This document shows, one piece after another, positions 43,912 through 52,148 of a stretch of DNA of 64,000 nt; position 1 is the stretch's first letter, and every line of letters begins with the position of its first letter. The position numbers and the translations under genes were made by a program. The notes below the pieces were generated by a model that was given only the letters and a program-made list of their open reading frames with translations, had not been told where the DNA came from and did no database searches. This DNA is from JAHJQZ01 sp963675235 (GTDB lineage Bacteria > Pseudomonadota > Alphaproteobacteria > Rhizobiales > Devosiaceae): positions 620,001-684,000 of the forward strand of contig CAXXFU010000017.1 in the NCBI GenBank assembly GCA_963675235.2, given 5' to 3'.

Positions 43912-45534
43912 CTACTCGGCAGGCTGGGCGCTGGCGCCGAGCGGCTGCGCGATCGGCTTTTCGTTGCGGATATTGCCGCGGATGGTCTGGTAGATGTTCC
44001 AGGCCATGACCAGGCCGCCGGCGAGGTAGAGAGCGCCCCCGAGGGCACGGAAGATGAAGTAGGGCTTCATCGCCGCCACGGTTTCAGCGAAGGAATAGAC
44101 GAGGAATCCCTGATCGTCGTATTCGCGCCACATCAGGCCCTGCTGGATGCCGGCCACCCACATCACCGCCGCGTAGATGACGATGCCGATGGTGGCGAGC
44201 CAGAAGTGATAGTTGACCAGCCTGAGCGAATAGAGCTGGGTGCGGCCCCAGAGCCGCGGCACCAGGAAGTAGATCGCCCCGAAGGTGATCATGCCGACCC
44301 AACCGAGGGCGCCGGAGTGAACGTGGCCGATGGTCCAGTCGGTATAGTGCGACAGGGAATTGACCATCTTGATCGACATGACCGGACCTTCAAAGGTCGA
44401 CATGCCGTAAAAGGCGACGGCGATGACCATCATGCGGATGATCGGATCGGTCCGCATCTTGTCCCAGGCGCCCGAGAGCGTCATCAAGCCATTGATCATG
44501 CCGCCCCATGAAGGCATCCACAGCATGATCGAGAACACCATGCCGAGCGTCTGCGCCCAGTCCGGCAGCGCCGTGTAGTGCAGGTGATGCGGGCCGGCCC
44601 AGATGTAGAGGAAGATCAGGGCCCAGAAGTGAATGATCGACAGGCGGTACGAATAGACCGGGCGTTCGGCCTGCTTGGGCATGAAATAATACATCATGCC
44701 CAGGAACCCGGCGGTCAGGAAGAATCCGACGGCATTATGGCCGTACCACCACTGCGTCAGCGCATCCTGCACGCCCGAGAAGGCCGAGTAGGACTTGTAG
44801 CCGAGGAACGAGACCGGCAGCGACAGGTTGTTGACCACATGCAGCATGGCGATGGTGACGATGAAGGCGAGGTAGAACCAGTTCGCCACGTAGATGTGGG
44901 GTTCCTTGCGCTTGATCAGCGTGCCGAGGAAGACGGCGAGATAGGCCACCCAGACGATGGTCAGCCACAGATCGACATACCATTCCGGCTCGGCATATTC
45001 GCGGCCCTCGGTGATGCCAAGGACATAGCCGGTCGCCGCCATGACGATGAACAGCTGGTAGCCCCAGAAGACGAACCAGGTCAGGGATCCCCCCCACAGG
45101 CGCGCGCGCGAGGTGCGCTGCACAACCCAGAAGCTGGTGGTGATGAGGGCGGTGCCGCCAAAGGCGAAGATCACGGCCGAGGTGTGGACCGGCCGCAGCC
45201 GTCCGAAATTGAACCAGGGCTGGATGTTGAAAATGTCGGGGAAAGCCAGTTGCAGGGCCACCACGACACCGACTGTGAAGCCGATGACGCCCCAGAACAC
45301 GGTGAGGATGGTGCCGATACGGATCGGATCGTCCATATAGGCCGACTCGTCCCTGGGCGCGGCGGGCGCACCGCTGAAGTCGACCTGGCGCATCAGCACG
45401 ATGGTGGCGATGCCCAGGACCAGGACCAGGACCGTCATGTGGGCGCGGAACAATCCGTCGACGGCGAAGCCGGCCGCCAGCAGCGCCAACAAGGTCCCGA
45501 GACCAAGGATTATGGTCCCGTGCAGTTTCGTCAT
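43912..45534 (-). CDS. ccoN: cbb3 oxidase catalytic subunit I CcoN
   Basis: A 540-residue polytopic heme-copper oxidase of class C, with histidine-rich helices (WWYGHNAVGF, GPHHLHYTALP, TIGHVHSGALG) that bind heme b, heme b3 and CuB. ATG 45534 (MTKLHGTIILG) is favoured over an in-frame start at 45627, which would add 31 unrelated residues. An FNR box lies about 100 nt upstream, so the operon should be induced at low oxygen. Confidence 0.97.
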   Translation of the reverse strand: MTKLHGTIILGLGTLLALLAAGFAVDGLFRAHMTVLVLVLGIATIVLMRQVDFSGAPAAPRDESAYMDDPIRIGTILTVFWGVIGFTVGVVVALQLAFPDIFNIQPWFNFGRLRPVHTSAVIFAFGGTALITTSFWVVQRTSRARLWGGSLTWFVFWGYQLFIVMAATGYVLGITEGREYAEPEWYVDLWLTIVWVAYLAVFLGTLIKRKEPHIYVANWFYLAFIVTIAMLHVVNNLSLPVSFLGYKSYSAFSGVQDALTQWWYGHNAVGFFLTAGFLGMMYYFMPKQAERPVYSYRLSIIHFWALIFLYIWAGPHHLHYTALPDWAQTLGMVFSIMLWMPSWGGMINGLMTLSGAWDKMRTDPIIRMMVIAVAFYGMSTFEGPVMSIKMVNSLSHYTDWTIGHVHSGALGWVGMITFGAIYFLVPRLWGRTQLYSLRLVNYHFWLATIGIVIYAAVMWVAGIQQGLMWREYDDQGFLVYSFAETVAAMKPYFIFRALGGALYLAGGLVMAWNIYQTIRGNIRNEKPIAQPLGASAQPAE

Positions 45535-45635
45535 GTCTGTTACCCCCTCAGAACACTGGCAGTGCAAAATCGCTCTCGCACGGCACCAGCTGGCAAACGA
45601 GCGCAGATAGCTATGTGGCGCACGCATCCCTTGCC

Positions 45636-45649
45636 TTGACTTACATCAA
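45636..45649. promoter_or_regulatory. FNR/FixK-type box in the ccoN-hemerythrin divergent promoter
   Basis: TTGACTTACATCAA fits TTGAY-N4-RTCAA, the anaerobox pattern of alphaproteobacterial FNR/FixK proteins. It lies 102 nt upstream of ccoN and 111 nt upstream of the hemerythrin gene, so it could serve both. The FnrL gene is close by. Confidence 0.8.
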
Positions 45650-45759
45650 AGTGCGCCAAACCGAATGATGTCTGAATTATAGGCCTATTGCTACACCTGT
45701 CTGCCGCCTTTTGTACGCGGTTGCATAATTATTGAGGCGAAAGATTGGAGCAACCGTCG

Positions 45760-46230
45760 ATGCCTGTGATCGAGGACTCCGTCATTCTGGAGACCTGTGA
45801 GGGTCTGTGGCGTGAGCAGCGCAAGATTTGCGATGCCCTGGAGCAGATTGCCGATTCGCTTCCCGATGCCGTGGATCGCAAGGTCTGCCTGCACGCGGCG
45901 CGCATTCTGCCGAACCTGATGATTCGCGCCCATCGGTTCGAGGAAAACGCCCTATTCGTCGCCCTCGCCCGTCCCGGGCTGACCCCGTTCAACACCCGCC
46001 AGACCCTTGATCGCCTCAAGCTCGAACACGCCGGCGACGAGTGCTTTGCCGAGGAATTGTCGGAGGTTCTGCTCAGTTATGCCGAAGGCCGCCCGACCCA
46101 TTCGGCCGAGGCGACCGGCTACATGCTGCGCGGATTCTTCGAGGCGCTGAGGCGCCATATCGCCATCGAGGAAGAGCTGTCGACCGCCCTCAAGGACGGC
46201 GTTGACGCCGGACTGGCCGAGATCAACTGA
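45760..46230 (+). CDS. Hemerythrin-domain protein
   Basis: A 156-residue helical protein that fits the hemerythrin/HHE cation-binding fold, with iron-binding histidine and glutamate residues in the RAHRFEENALF, RLKLEHAGDE and ALRRHIAIEEE segments. Such proteins bind oxygen or nitric oxide. ATG 45760 has GGAG 9 nt upstream. It shares the FNR-box promoter with ccoN, so a role in oxygen or NO handling under microoxia is likely. Confidence 0.8.
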   Translation: MPVIEDSVILETCEGLWREQRKICDALEQIADSLPDAVDRKVCLHAARILPNLMIRAHRFEENALFVALARPGLTPFNTRQTLDRLKLEHAGDECFAEELSEVLLSYAEGRPTHSAEATGYMLRGFFEALRRHIAIEEELSTALKDGVDAGLAEIN

Positions 46231-46293
46231 CCCAAGCCGCGGCAGCACCCATTTCAGCAATGACAAAAAAGCCCGGTTTGGCTTGGCCGAATC

Positions 46294-46338
46294 GCGCGCT
46301 CGAACCGGAAAAGCGGTTTCCACTTTTCCTGAGCGCGC
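46294..46338. repeat. Nested palindromic repeat
   Basis: Outer arms GCGCGCTC (46294-46301) and GAGCGCGC (46331-46338) enclose GGAAAAGCGG and CCACTTTTCC-type inner arms. It resembles part of the element at 18703-18790 and lies between the convergent hemerythrin and fnrL genes, where it could also act as a terminator. Confidence 0.6.
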
Positions 46339-46345
46339 TCCGGTC

Positions 46346-47065
46346 TCAGCCCATGCGGTCGCTGAGGGCGTCGAGATCGGGCACGCTGACGTGGCGGTTG
46401 TTGGTGATCTCGATGATGCCGTCGGTACGCAGCTTGGTGAGCTGGCGCGACACGGTCTCGACCGTCAGCCCGAGGAAATCGGCGATATCGGCACGGGTCA
46501 GCGGCAGATCGAACGCCGCCCGGTGCATGGTGGCGCTTCTGAGCGGATCGATATGGGTGGCGATCAAATACAGGAAGCTTGCCACCTTCTCGGAGGCGGT
46601 CTTGCGTCCCAGCGTGACCATCCAGTCGCGAGCCTCGTCGAGCTCCTTGAGCGTTTGCTCGAGCAGGCGCCGTTCGAGATCGGGATTGTTGAGGATGAGG
46701 TTTTCGAGGGCGTTGCGCGGGAACCGGCAGGCCTCGACGGTCGATGCCGCTTCGGCCGTAACCGGGCTTTCATTGGTGAAGGGGCGACCGAGGAAGTCGG
46801 GGGCGAACTGCAGCCCGACCAGCTGCTGGCGTCCGTCCGACAGCATCTTGGAGAGCTTGACAACGCCACGCATGATGTTGGCGTAGGTCGCCGACTCGGC
46901 GCTCTCGGCAAGAAGCGCATCTCCCGGCGCAAAGCGCGACTGGCGGGAATGCTTGGACAAGGCCACCAGTTCGTCCGGCGTCATCGCCCCGCAGATACCG
47001 CGGTGGCGCGCGTCGCAAGCAGCGCATACACGCGGAACGTCAGAATTGTGTATGTCTTGTTTCAA
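46346..47065 (-). CDS. fnrL: FNR-type oxygen-sensing regulator (FnrL/FnrN)
   Basis: The 239-residue Crp/Fnr protein has an N-terminal cysteine set (Cys14, Cys17, Cys25) plus Cys113 for a [4Fe-4S] cluster, and a C-terminal HTH with VETVSRQLTKLR, whose E--SR pattern recognises TTGAT-type boxes. It should activate ccoNOQP under low oxygen. The start is TTG at 47065; the next ATG (residue 28) would remove the cluster cysteines, so TTG is preferred despite a weak ribosome site. Confidence 0.92.
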   Translation of the reverse strand: MKQDIHNSDVPRVCAACDARHRGICGAMTPDELVALSKHSRQSRFAPGDALLAESAESATYANIMRGVVKLSKMLSDGRQQLVGLQFAPDFLGRPFTNESPVTAEAASTVEACRFPRNALENLILNNPDLERRLLEQTLKELDEARDWMVTLGRKTASEKVASFLYLIATHIDPLRSATMHRAAFDLPLTRADIADFLGLTVETVSRQLTKLRTDGIIEITNNRHVSVPDLDALSDRMG

Positions 47066-47385
47066 CGAGGAGCGGCCCTTGTTTTGTCGCGGAAATATGC
47101 ATGACAGAGGCGCAAAGGCAACTCTCTGTTTCGGCTTGCGGCGTGCATTTCGGTCTTGATGACAGGGTTTGTGGCAGCCCGCCTGACCTTTTTGTCAATA
47201 ACCGTCACGCCTTTGCCCTTTGTTAGTGTTGAACGATCATACTGCTGCCCTGGGGCCAGCAGCACCGGACGAACGCCGCATGATGCGGACGTTGCCGGCG
47301 GAACCATAACGCTGTTCACGTTCCATGGAACTTGTAGCCGCATTCCTCTCCCGGCGGTACCGAGACGAAAGCGAACGGATCGTGC
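47066..47385. other. Divergent intergenic region, fnrL and GGDEF-EAL gene
   Basis: The 320-nt gap has no supportable gene. It must hold both promoters. I see no convincing FNR box in it; TTGAACGATCATA near 47229 is only a partial match. A CTGCTG/CAGCAG inverted pair lies near 47241-47261. Confidence 0.55.
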
Positions 47386-49704
47386 ATGTTTGATTCAGCC
47401 CGCAAACGACTGCCAGACGCGGACTATGTCTCGATCGTGAAATCGCTGTACGCGGAGCGGACGGCTATTGCCGTTGGCGCTGCGGTGACAACGGCGGCCG
47501 CCGTGTCGACGCTGCTGCACACCGGCGCCTATATCCTGTCGATCTTTGCCGTCGTTTTCGTCGTCATGGGCGTCATACGCCACATGCTCGGCATCGCCTT
47601 CGACCGCGCGGCCCGGGAAGGCCTTACTGCCGATCAGGCAGCCGTCTGGGAACGCCGGCTGACCTTGGCCACATGCACGCTCGCCCTCAATTACGGCATG
47701 TGGAGCTTCACCAGCCTGGTCTTCGTCGAGGATCCCTTCGCCGCCTATGCCAGCACCTCGGTGTCGATCGCCATGATGATCGGCCTGACGACGCGGAATT
47801 TCGCCGCCGACAGGATGGTGACCATCGCATCGATGTGCCTGTCACTGCCGCTTGCCGCGGGACTGCTGCTCCAGGGAGAGATCTTCTACGCCGTGATCGG
47901 CGTCCTGCTGATGCCGTTCATGTTCAGCTACAGGAAACTTGCCGCGGATGTGCGCAAGATCTTCCTGGCCGCCGTGCGCGGCAGGCTGGAGGCGAGCCGG
48001 CTGGCCGGAGAACTCGATTCCGCCCTTGCCACCATGGCGCACGGTCTTTGCATGATCGATGACGACGGGCGCGTGGTGGTCATCAACGACCAGGCCCGGC
48101 ATCTGCTGCAGATCGAGGCAAACGAGGACATGGTCGGGCGTTCGGTCGCCGAACTCATCCAGCTGTCGATGACGCGGCGTGTCATCACCAAGGCGACGGC
48201 GCAGACGATGATCGCCGAGTTCTCGGAAAACCAGAACACCAAGCTGGTCATCGAGCTGGCCAATGGCCGGCACTGCGAGGTGACCTCCTCGACCCGTTTC
48301 AACCACACGGTGCTGATGTTCGAGGACATCACCGAGCGAGTCCTGGCCGACGCCAAGATCACCGCAATGGCACGCTATGACAGCCTGACCCAGCTGCCCA
48401 ACCGCTATTTCTTCTCCGAGCAGACCAAGGCGCGCCTGTCCGAGTTCGCCGCCTGGGGCCAGCCGGCGCCGATCTCGCTCGCCATGATCGACATCGACGA
48501 TTTCAAGCATGTCAACGACACCTTCGGTCACCCGATCGGAGATCTGCTGATCCGGCTGGTTGCCGACCGCCTGTCCGGCCTGTTCGGCGATCAGGCGCTG
48601 GTCTCGCGCTTCGGTGGTGACGAGTTCGTCGTGTTCCGGTCTTCCGGTGCGACCCAGGCCATGGCCGAGGAGGACGCCGAGGCGATCACGGCAGCGCTCA
48701 GGGTGCCGTTCAACCTGGGCGCCAATGAATGCATCGTCACCGCCTCGATCGGCATCACGCTTGCCGACGGCGCCAAGACCGATCTCGATGACATCCTCAC
48801 ACGCGCCGATCTGGCGCTTTATCACGCCAAGGCACATGGCAAGGCCTGCTGGTCGGTGTTCCACGACCAGATGGACGTCGACTACCGCAAGCGCCAGCAG
48901 CTCAAGGCCCAGCTGCATGGTGCCATCGAAAAGGACCAGCTTTTCGTCGTCTACCAGCCGATCATCGACATCCGCACCCGTTCGCTTGTCGGCTGCGAGG
49001 CGCTGGTGCGCTGGCGGCATCCGGAATTCGGCATCATCTCGCCGGCGCTGTTCATTCCGCTGGCCGAACAGACCGGCACCATCACCGACCTGACCCGGTT
49101 CGTCCTGGCGACGGCAACGCGGGAGTGCCTGAACTGGCCCGAGCACATGTCGGTTTCGGTCAATCTGTCGGCCAATGATTTCCGCTCGGTCTCGATCGAG
49201 CGCATGGTGTCCGAAACGCTGGAAACCTCAGGATTGCCGGCTGACCGGCTCGTCGTCGAACTCACCGAAACCGCCCTGATCGAAGAACCGGAAAAGGCGT
49301 CGCGCGTGCTTGCGGCGCTGCGCTCCATCGGCGTCCAGGCGGCGCTCGACGATTTCGGCACCGGCTATTCCTCGCTCGGCTATCTGACGACCATGTCGTT
49401 CTCCCGGCTCAAGGTCGATCAATCCTTCACCCGCGACATCGCCACCGACACGCGTGCCCGCAAGCTGCTTGTCAGCCTGGCCCGCCTTGCCAGCGATCTC
49501 GACATGATCGTCACCATCGAAGGCGTCGAGACCGAGGATCAGCTCAATGTCATCATGAACCACACCGGCATCGAGTACGCACAGGGTTTCCTGTTCGGGC
49601 CACCGCTGCCGGCCAAGGACATCGCCGAACTGATCACGCGGCTGACCGGTTCGGGCAGCAAGCCCGGCTGGCAGCTCCTCGACTCCCGGGAGTCGGGCAC
49701 TTGA
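47386..49704 (+). CDS. Membrane GGDEF-EAL protein (c-di-GMP turnover)
   Basis: The 772-residue protein has an N-terminal membrane region (several spans, residues about 25-180), a PAS-like segment (about 205-315), an intact GGDEF site (Gly410-Phe414) with LTQLPNR upstream, and an EAL domain starting with Glu538-Ala-Leu540 and containing ELTETALIEE and DDFGTGYSSLGYL. Both catalytic signatures look complete, so it may make or degrade cyclic di-GMP. The unusual N-terminal sensor input is unknown. It is divergent from fnrL. Confidence 0.93.
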   Translation: MFDSARKRLPDADYVSIVKSLYAERTAIAVGAAVTTAAAVSTLLHTGAYILSIFAVVFVVMGVIRHMLGIAFDRAAREGLTADQAAVWERRLTLATCTLALNYGMWSFTSLVFVEDPFAAYASTSVSIAMMIGLTTRNFAADRMVTIASMCLSLPLAAGLLLQGEIFYAVIGVLLMPFMFSYRKLAADVRKIFLAAVRGRLEASRLAGELDSALATMAHGLCMIDDDGRVVVINDQARHLLQIEANEDMVGRSVAELIQLSMTRRVITKATAQTMIAEFSENQNTKLVIELANGRHCEVTSSTRFNHTVLMFEDITERVLADAKITAMARYDSLTQLPNRYFFSEQTKARLSEFAAWGQPAPISLAMIDIDDFKHVNDTFGHPIGDLLIRLVADRLSGLFGDQALVSRFGGDEFVVFRSSGATQAMAEEDAEAITAALRVPFNLGANECIVTASIGITLADGAKTDLDDILTRADLALYHAKAHGKACWSVFHDQMDVDYRKRQQLKAQLHGAIEKDQLFVVYQPIIDIRTRSLVGCEALVRWRHPEFGIISPALFIPLAEQTGTITDLTRFVLATATRECLNWPEHMSVSVNLSANDFRSVSIERMVSETLETSGLPADRLVVELTETALIEEPEKASRVLAALRSIGVQAALDDFGTGYSSLGYLTTMSFSRLKVDQSFTRDIATDTRARKLLVSLARLASDLDMIVTIEGVETEDQLNVIMNHTGIEYAQGFLFGPPLPAKDIAELITRLTGSGSKPGWQLLDSRESGT

Positions 49705-49822
49705 GCCGGGTGGATTGGGGAGTCATAGTTTATTTACGATGAACCGATTCCGTACGGTTTGATTTTCACTCCCAAGCAGATAGGCTTGCCGCCAGCGCGG
49801 CACTCCTGAGTTCTACTATTCT

Positions 49823-50566
49823 ATGACTGATAAACCATCTCCTTTCCGGTTTGGTCAGACCCTGACCGATTTGCTGGACAGCGTCTCGTATCGGCGCGTG
49901 GACCTGAGCGAACAGCTCGACCCCGTGTACCGCCTGCGCTACGACGCCTACAGGCGTGAGGAATTCATCGAACTCAACTCGCAAAAAACGTCCGGCGACA
50001 AGTACGACAACACGCCCAACGCCTATTGCTACGGGGTCTATATCGAGGATCAGCTGGTCTCTTCGATCCGCTTTCATCACGCCACGCCCGACTGCCGGTA
50101 TTCGCCGAGCCGGTCGATCTATCCCGAAATGCTCGACCCCTGGCTCGATGAGGGCAAGTCCATCCTCGATCCGTCGCGGTTCACCGCCGACCACGAAGCC
50201 AGCCTGGCCCTGCCCGGACTGCCGTTCCTGACGACGCGAATCACCATCATGGCGTCGGACTATTTCGGCGTGAATTACTGCATGGCGACGGTCCGGCCCG
50301 AACATGGCGCCTTCTACAGGCGCGTCTTCCGTTTCGAGCCCAAGGGGGACGTTCGCTATTACGAGGGCCTGAAATTTCCGGTCCAGGCCTATGTCGCCGA
50401 CGTGCCAAAATGGCTGCCGGACGTGTACAGGCGCTATCCCTTCTTCCGTGCCACCCAGGAAGAAAAGGAACTGCTGTTCGGCGAAGAGGGCCGATACACC
50501 CTCGGGCGTTTCGTCAAGGCCAGTTCGCGCGAAGCGCAGCGCCAGGCCCAGGACCCCGTCGACTGA
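49823..50566 (+). CDS. FeeM-like N-acyl amino acid synthase
   Basis: The 247-residue protein has the GNAT-related FeeM/LuxI-like architecture: DPVYRLRYDAYRREEFIEL, TPNAYCYGVYIEDQLVSSIR, ILDPSRFTADHE and MATVRPEHGAFYRRVF line up with FeeM-type synthases that transfer acyl groups from acyl-ACP to an amino acid. It is not a canonical LuxI, and no LuxR gene is adjacent. The product could be a long-chain N-acyl amino acid used as a lipid or signal. Confidence 0.82.
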   Translation: MTDKPSPFRFGQTLTDLLDSVSYRRVDLSEQLDPVYRLRYDAYRREEFIELNSQKTSGDKYDNTPNAYCYGVYIEDQLVSSIRFHHATPDCRYSPSRSIYPEMLDPWLDEGKSILDPSRFTADHEASLALPGLPFLTTRITIMASDYFGVNYCMATVRPEHGAFYRRVFRFEPKGDVRYYEGLKFPVQAYVADVPKWLPDVYRRYPFFRATQEEKELLFGEEGRYTLGRFVKASSREAQRQAQDPVD

Positions 50567-50617
50567 CCGGAAAACGTGCGATTCTGCCGGATGCCGAGCG
50601 GCGACCGGGGCCCGCGC

Positions 50618-50631
50618 TTGACCAAAGTCAT
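50618..50631. promoter_or_regulatory. Possible FNR-type box upstream of universal stress gene
   Basis: TTGACCAAAGTCAT matches TTGAY-N4-RTCAA except at the last base. It is about 80 nt upstream of the usp start. Universal stress genes are frequent FNR targets in proteobacteria, and FnrL is encoded 4 kb away. Confidence 0.5.
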
Positions 50632-50708
50632 GGTCCGCGCGATACCGGGATGATTTAATAAATCCAGCCTTTTTGCATCGCCAGAGGGGAACAGCGGGAG
50701 CAAATGGA

Positions 50709-51536
50709 ATGAAGGATCTTTTGGTATTTCTTGACGGCACCAGTGCCGACGAAGCACGTATCGTCCAGGCCGAGGCGGTTGCCAGTCGTCAGGGCGCCTT
50801 CCTGACCGGACTGTTCTGCAACGCCCTGCCCGAGGTCATGTTCGCCTCCGAGGCCGGCATGGCCTCGATCGACGTGGTCTCGCAAATGCAGGACACGTCC
50901 CGCGCGGAGGGCGACGCCAAGGCGGAAGCCCTGGCCACCCGGTTCGGCCGGCTGTCCGTTCTCAACGAAATCCGCCGGTTCGACGTCTATTCGAGCCAGA
51001 TGGGACTGACGCTGGCCGGCGAATCGCGCACCGCCGACCTGTTCATCGCCACGCGTCCCTACGGGCACTACAACAGCCATGCCGAAGCGCTCGAGCAGGT
51101 TCTGTTCAATTCGGGCCGCGCCTGCCTGTTCCTGCCGCCGGTCGGCGAGCCGCGCCCGTTCGACACCGTGGTCGTCGGATGGCGCAATTCGCGCGAAGCG
51201 GCGCGCGCCGTATCCGAGGCCCGGCCGATCCTCGAGAAGACCAAAAAGGTCGTTGTCGCCATGGCGACCGAAGACGGCCCGCCCGAGGATGACGGCACCA
51301 TGCCCGGCGCCGACATCTCGCGCTACCTCACCCGCCATGGCTGCCAGGTCGAACTCAGGGAGCTCAGCAACTGGACCAATATCGGCGAGGCGCTGCTCAA
51401 CGAGGTCGAGCGCAGCCAGGCCGACCTGCTGGTCATGGGCGGCTATGGCCATTCGCGCTTCCGCGAATGGGTGCTCGGCGGCGCCACGCGAGATATCCTG
51501 ACCCGGGCCGAAGTCCCGGTTCTGATTGCCCACTAG
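50709..51536 (+). CDS. Universal stress protein, tandem UspA type
   Basis: The 275-residue protein is two UspA-like halves. The C-terminal half keeps an ATP-binding loop pattern, GGYGHSRFREWVLGGATRDI. ATG 50709 has GGGAG 8 nt upstream. UspA proteins act in stress survival, often under low oxygen. A candidate FNR box precedes it and a hairpin (51541-51564) follows its stop by 4 nt. Confidence 0.9.
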   Translation: MKDLLVFLDGTSADEARIVQAEAVASRQGAFLTGLFCNALPEVMFASEAGMASIDVVSQMQDTSRAEGDAKAEALATRFGRLSVLNEIRRFDVYSSQMGLTLAGESRTADLFIATRPYGHYNSHAEALEQVLFNSGRACLFLPPVGEPRPFDTVVVGWRNSREAARAVSEARPILEKTKKVVVAMATEDGPPEDDGTMPGADISRYLTRHGCQVELRELSNWTNIGEALLNEVERSQADLLVMGGYGHSRFREWVLGGATRDILTRAEVPVLIAH

Positions 51537-51540
51537 GCCA

Positions 51541-51564
51541 TTTCGGGTTTTGATGGACCCGAAA
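51541..51564 (+). terminator. Hairpin after the universal stress gene
   Basis: TTTCGGGT and ACCCGAAA form an 8-bp perfect stem around an 8-nt loop directly after the usp stop. There is no strong T run after it. It separates usp from the micro-ORF at 51587. Confidence 0.55.
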
Positions 51565-51586
51565 CGCAGGACCAAGGAGTGATCGC

Positions 51587-51634
51587 ATGTTCGAACCGGC
51601 ATTGTGCATGCCGCCTTTTGCGAACATGGTCTAG
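51587..51634 (+). CDS. Candidate 15-residue micro-ORF with strong ribosome site
   Basis: ATG at 51587 is preceded by AAGGAG with 7-nt spacing and encodes MFEPALCMPPFANMV before TAG. A GGACCGG/CCGGTCC hairpin lies about 30 nt downstream (51663-51679). The peptide has no runs of one amino acid, so it does not look like a classical attenuation leader. It could be a small protein or leader; chance is possible. Confidence 0.4.
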   Translation: MFEPALCMPPFANMV

Positions 51635-51755
51635 GTTCGATTTGTCTGCGCGCCATGGTTGCGGACCGGTTGCCGGTCCGTGCCGGGCGCGTCTTCATCC
51701 CCTCCGCGCCGGAGCGTCGCATGCTCGGGCAAGGATTTGAGAACGGCGTCAGCGC

Positions 51756-52139
51756 ATGAAAGACTTTCCCGCCTCCTTCCGCCACATCCGTTTGCTGCTG
51801 GCTCGCGAAAAGGGCCACCCTGGCGGTGACGAAGATCACGGCTACGACATTCTCGCCCCGCTCGACGCGGCGGGCAGGATCGATGACGAAACCTTCAAGG
51901 ATCATCGCAACAAGTGCCGAGTGCGGCGCTTCCGGCCCGGCGAGGATGACAGCATCGGCAAGCTGACGCGTGGTCCCGGCGGGCGCTGGAGTTTCGATTA
52001 TGACGAAGCCCGCAGCGACGACGACGAGCAAGCCTTCCGCTTCGGTGACGAAACGTTTGCAGTCGGGGAGTATATCTCGATCCGGGAAGACGACGGAGAG
52101 ATGCACACATTCGTCGTCGCACAGGTCAACGAGGTCTGA
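51756..52139 (+). CDS. Conserved-looking hypothetical protein
   Basis: The 127-residue acidic protein starts MKDFPASFRHIRLLLAREKG and contains GDEDHGYDILAPLD and FRPGEDDSIGKLTRGPGG. No signal peptide or membrane segment is visible. I recognise no function; the pattern resembles short hypothetical proteins common in Hyphomicrobiales. The lipoprotein hydrolase starts 9 nt downstream, suggesting a shared transcript. Confidence 0.7.
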   Translation: MKDFPASFRHIRLLLAREKGHPGGDEDHGYDILAPLDAAGRIDDETFKDHRNKCRVRRFRPGEDDSIGKLTRGPGGRWSFDYDEARSDDDEQAFRFGDETFAVGEYISIREDDGEMHTFVVAQVNEV

Positions 52140-52148
52140 CACCCGATC

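Noticed and set aside
47066..47385. FNR box upstream of fnrL or the GGDEF-EAL gene (TTGAACGATCATA)
   Set aside because: It lacks the symmetric right half of the anaerobox and is too weak to report as a site.
49823..50566. LuxI-type homoserine lactone synthase
   Set aside because: The overall pattern fits FeeM-type synthases better and no LuxR partner is adjacent.
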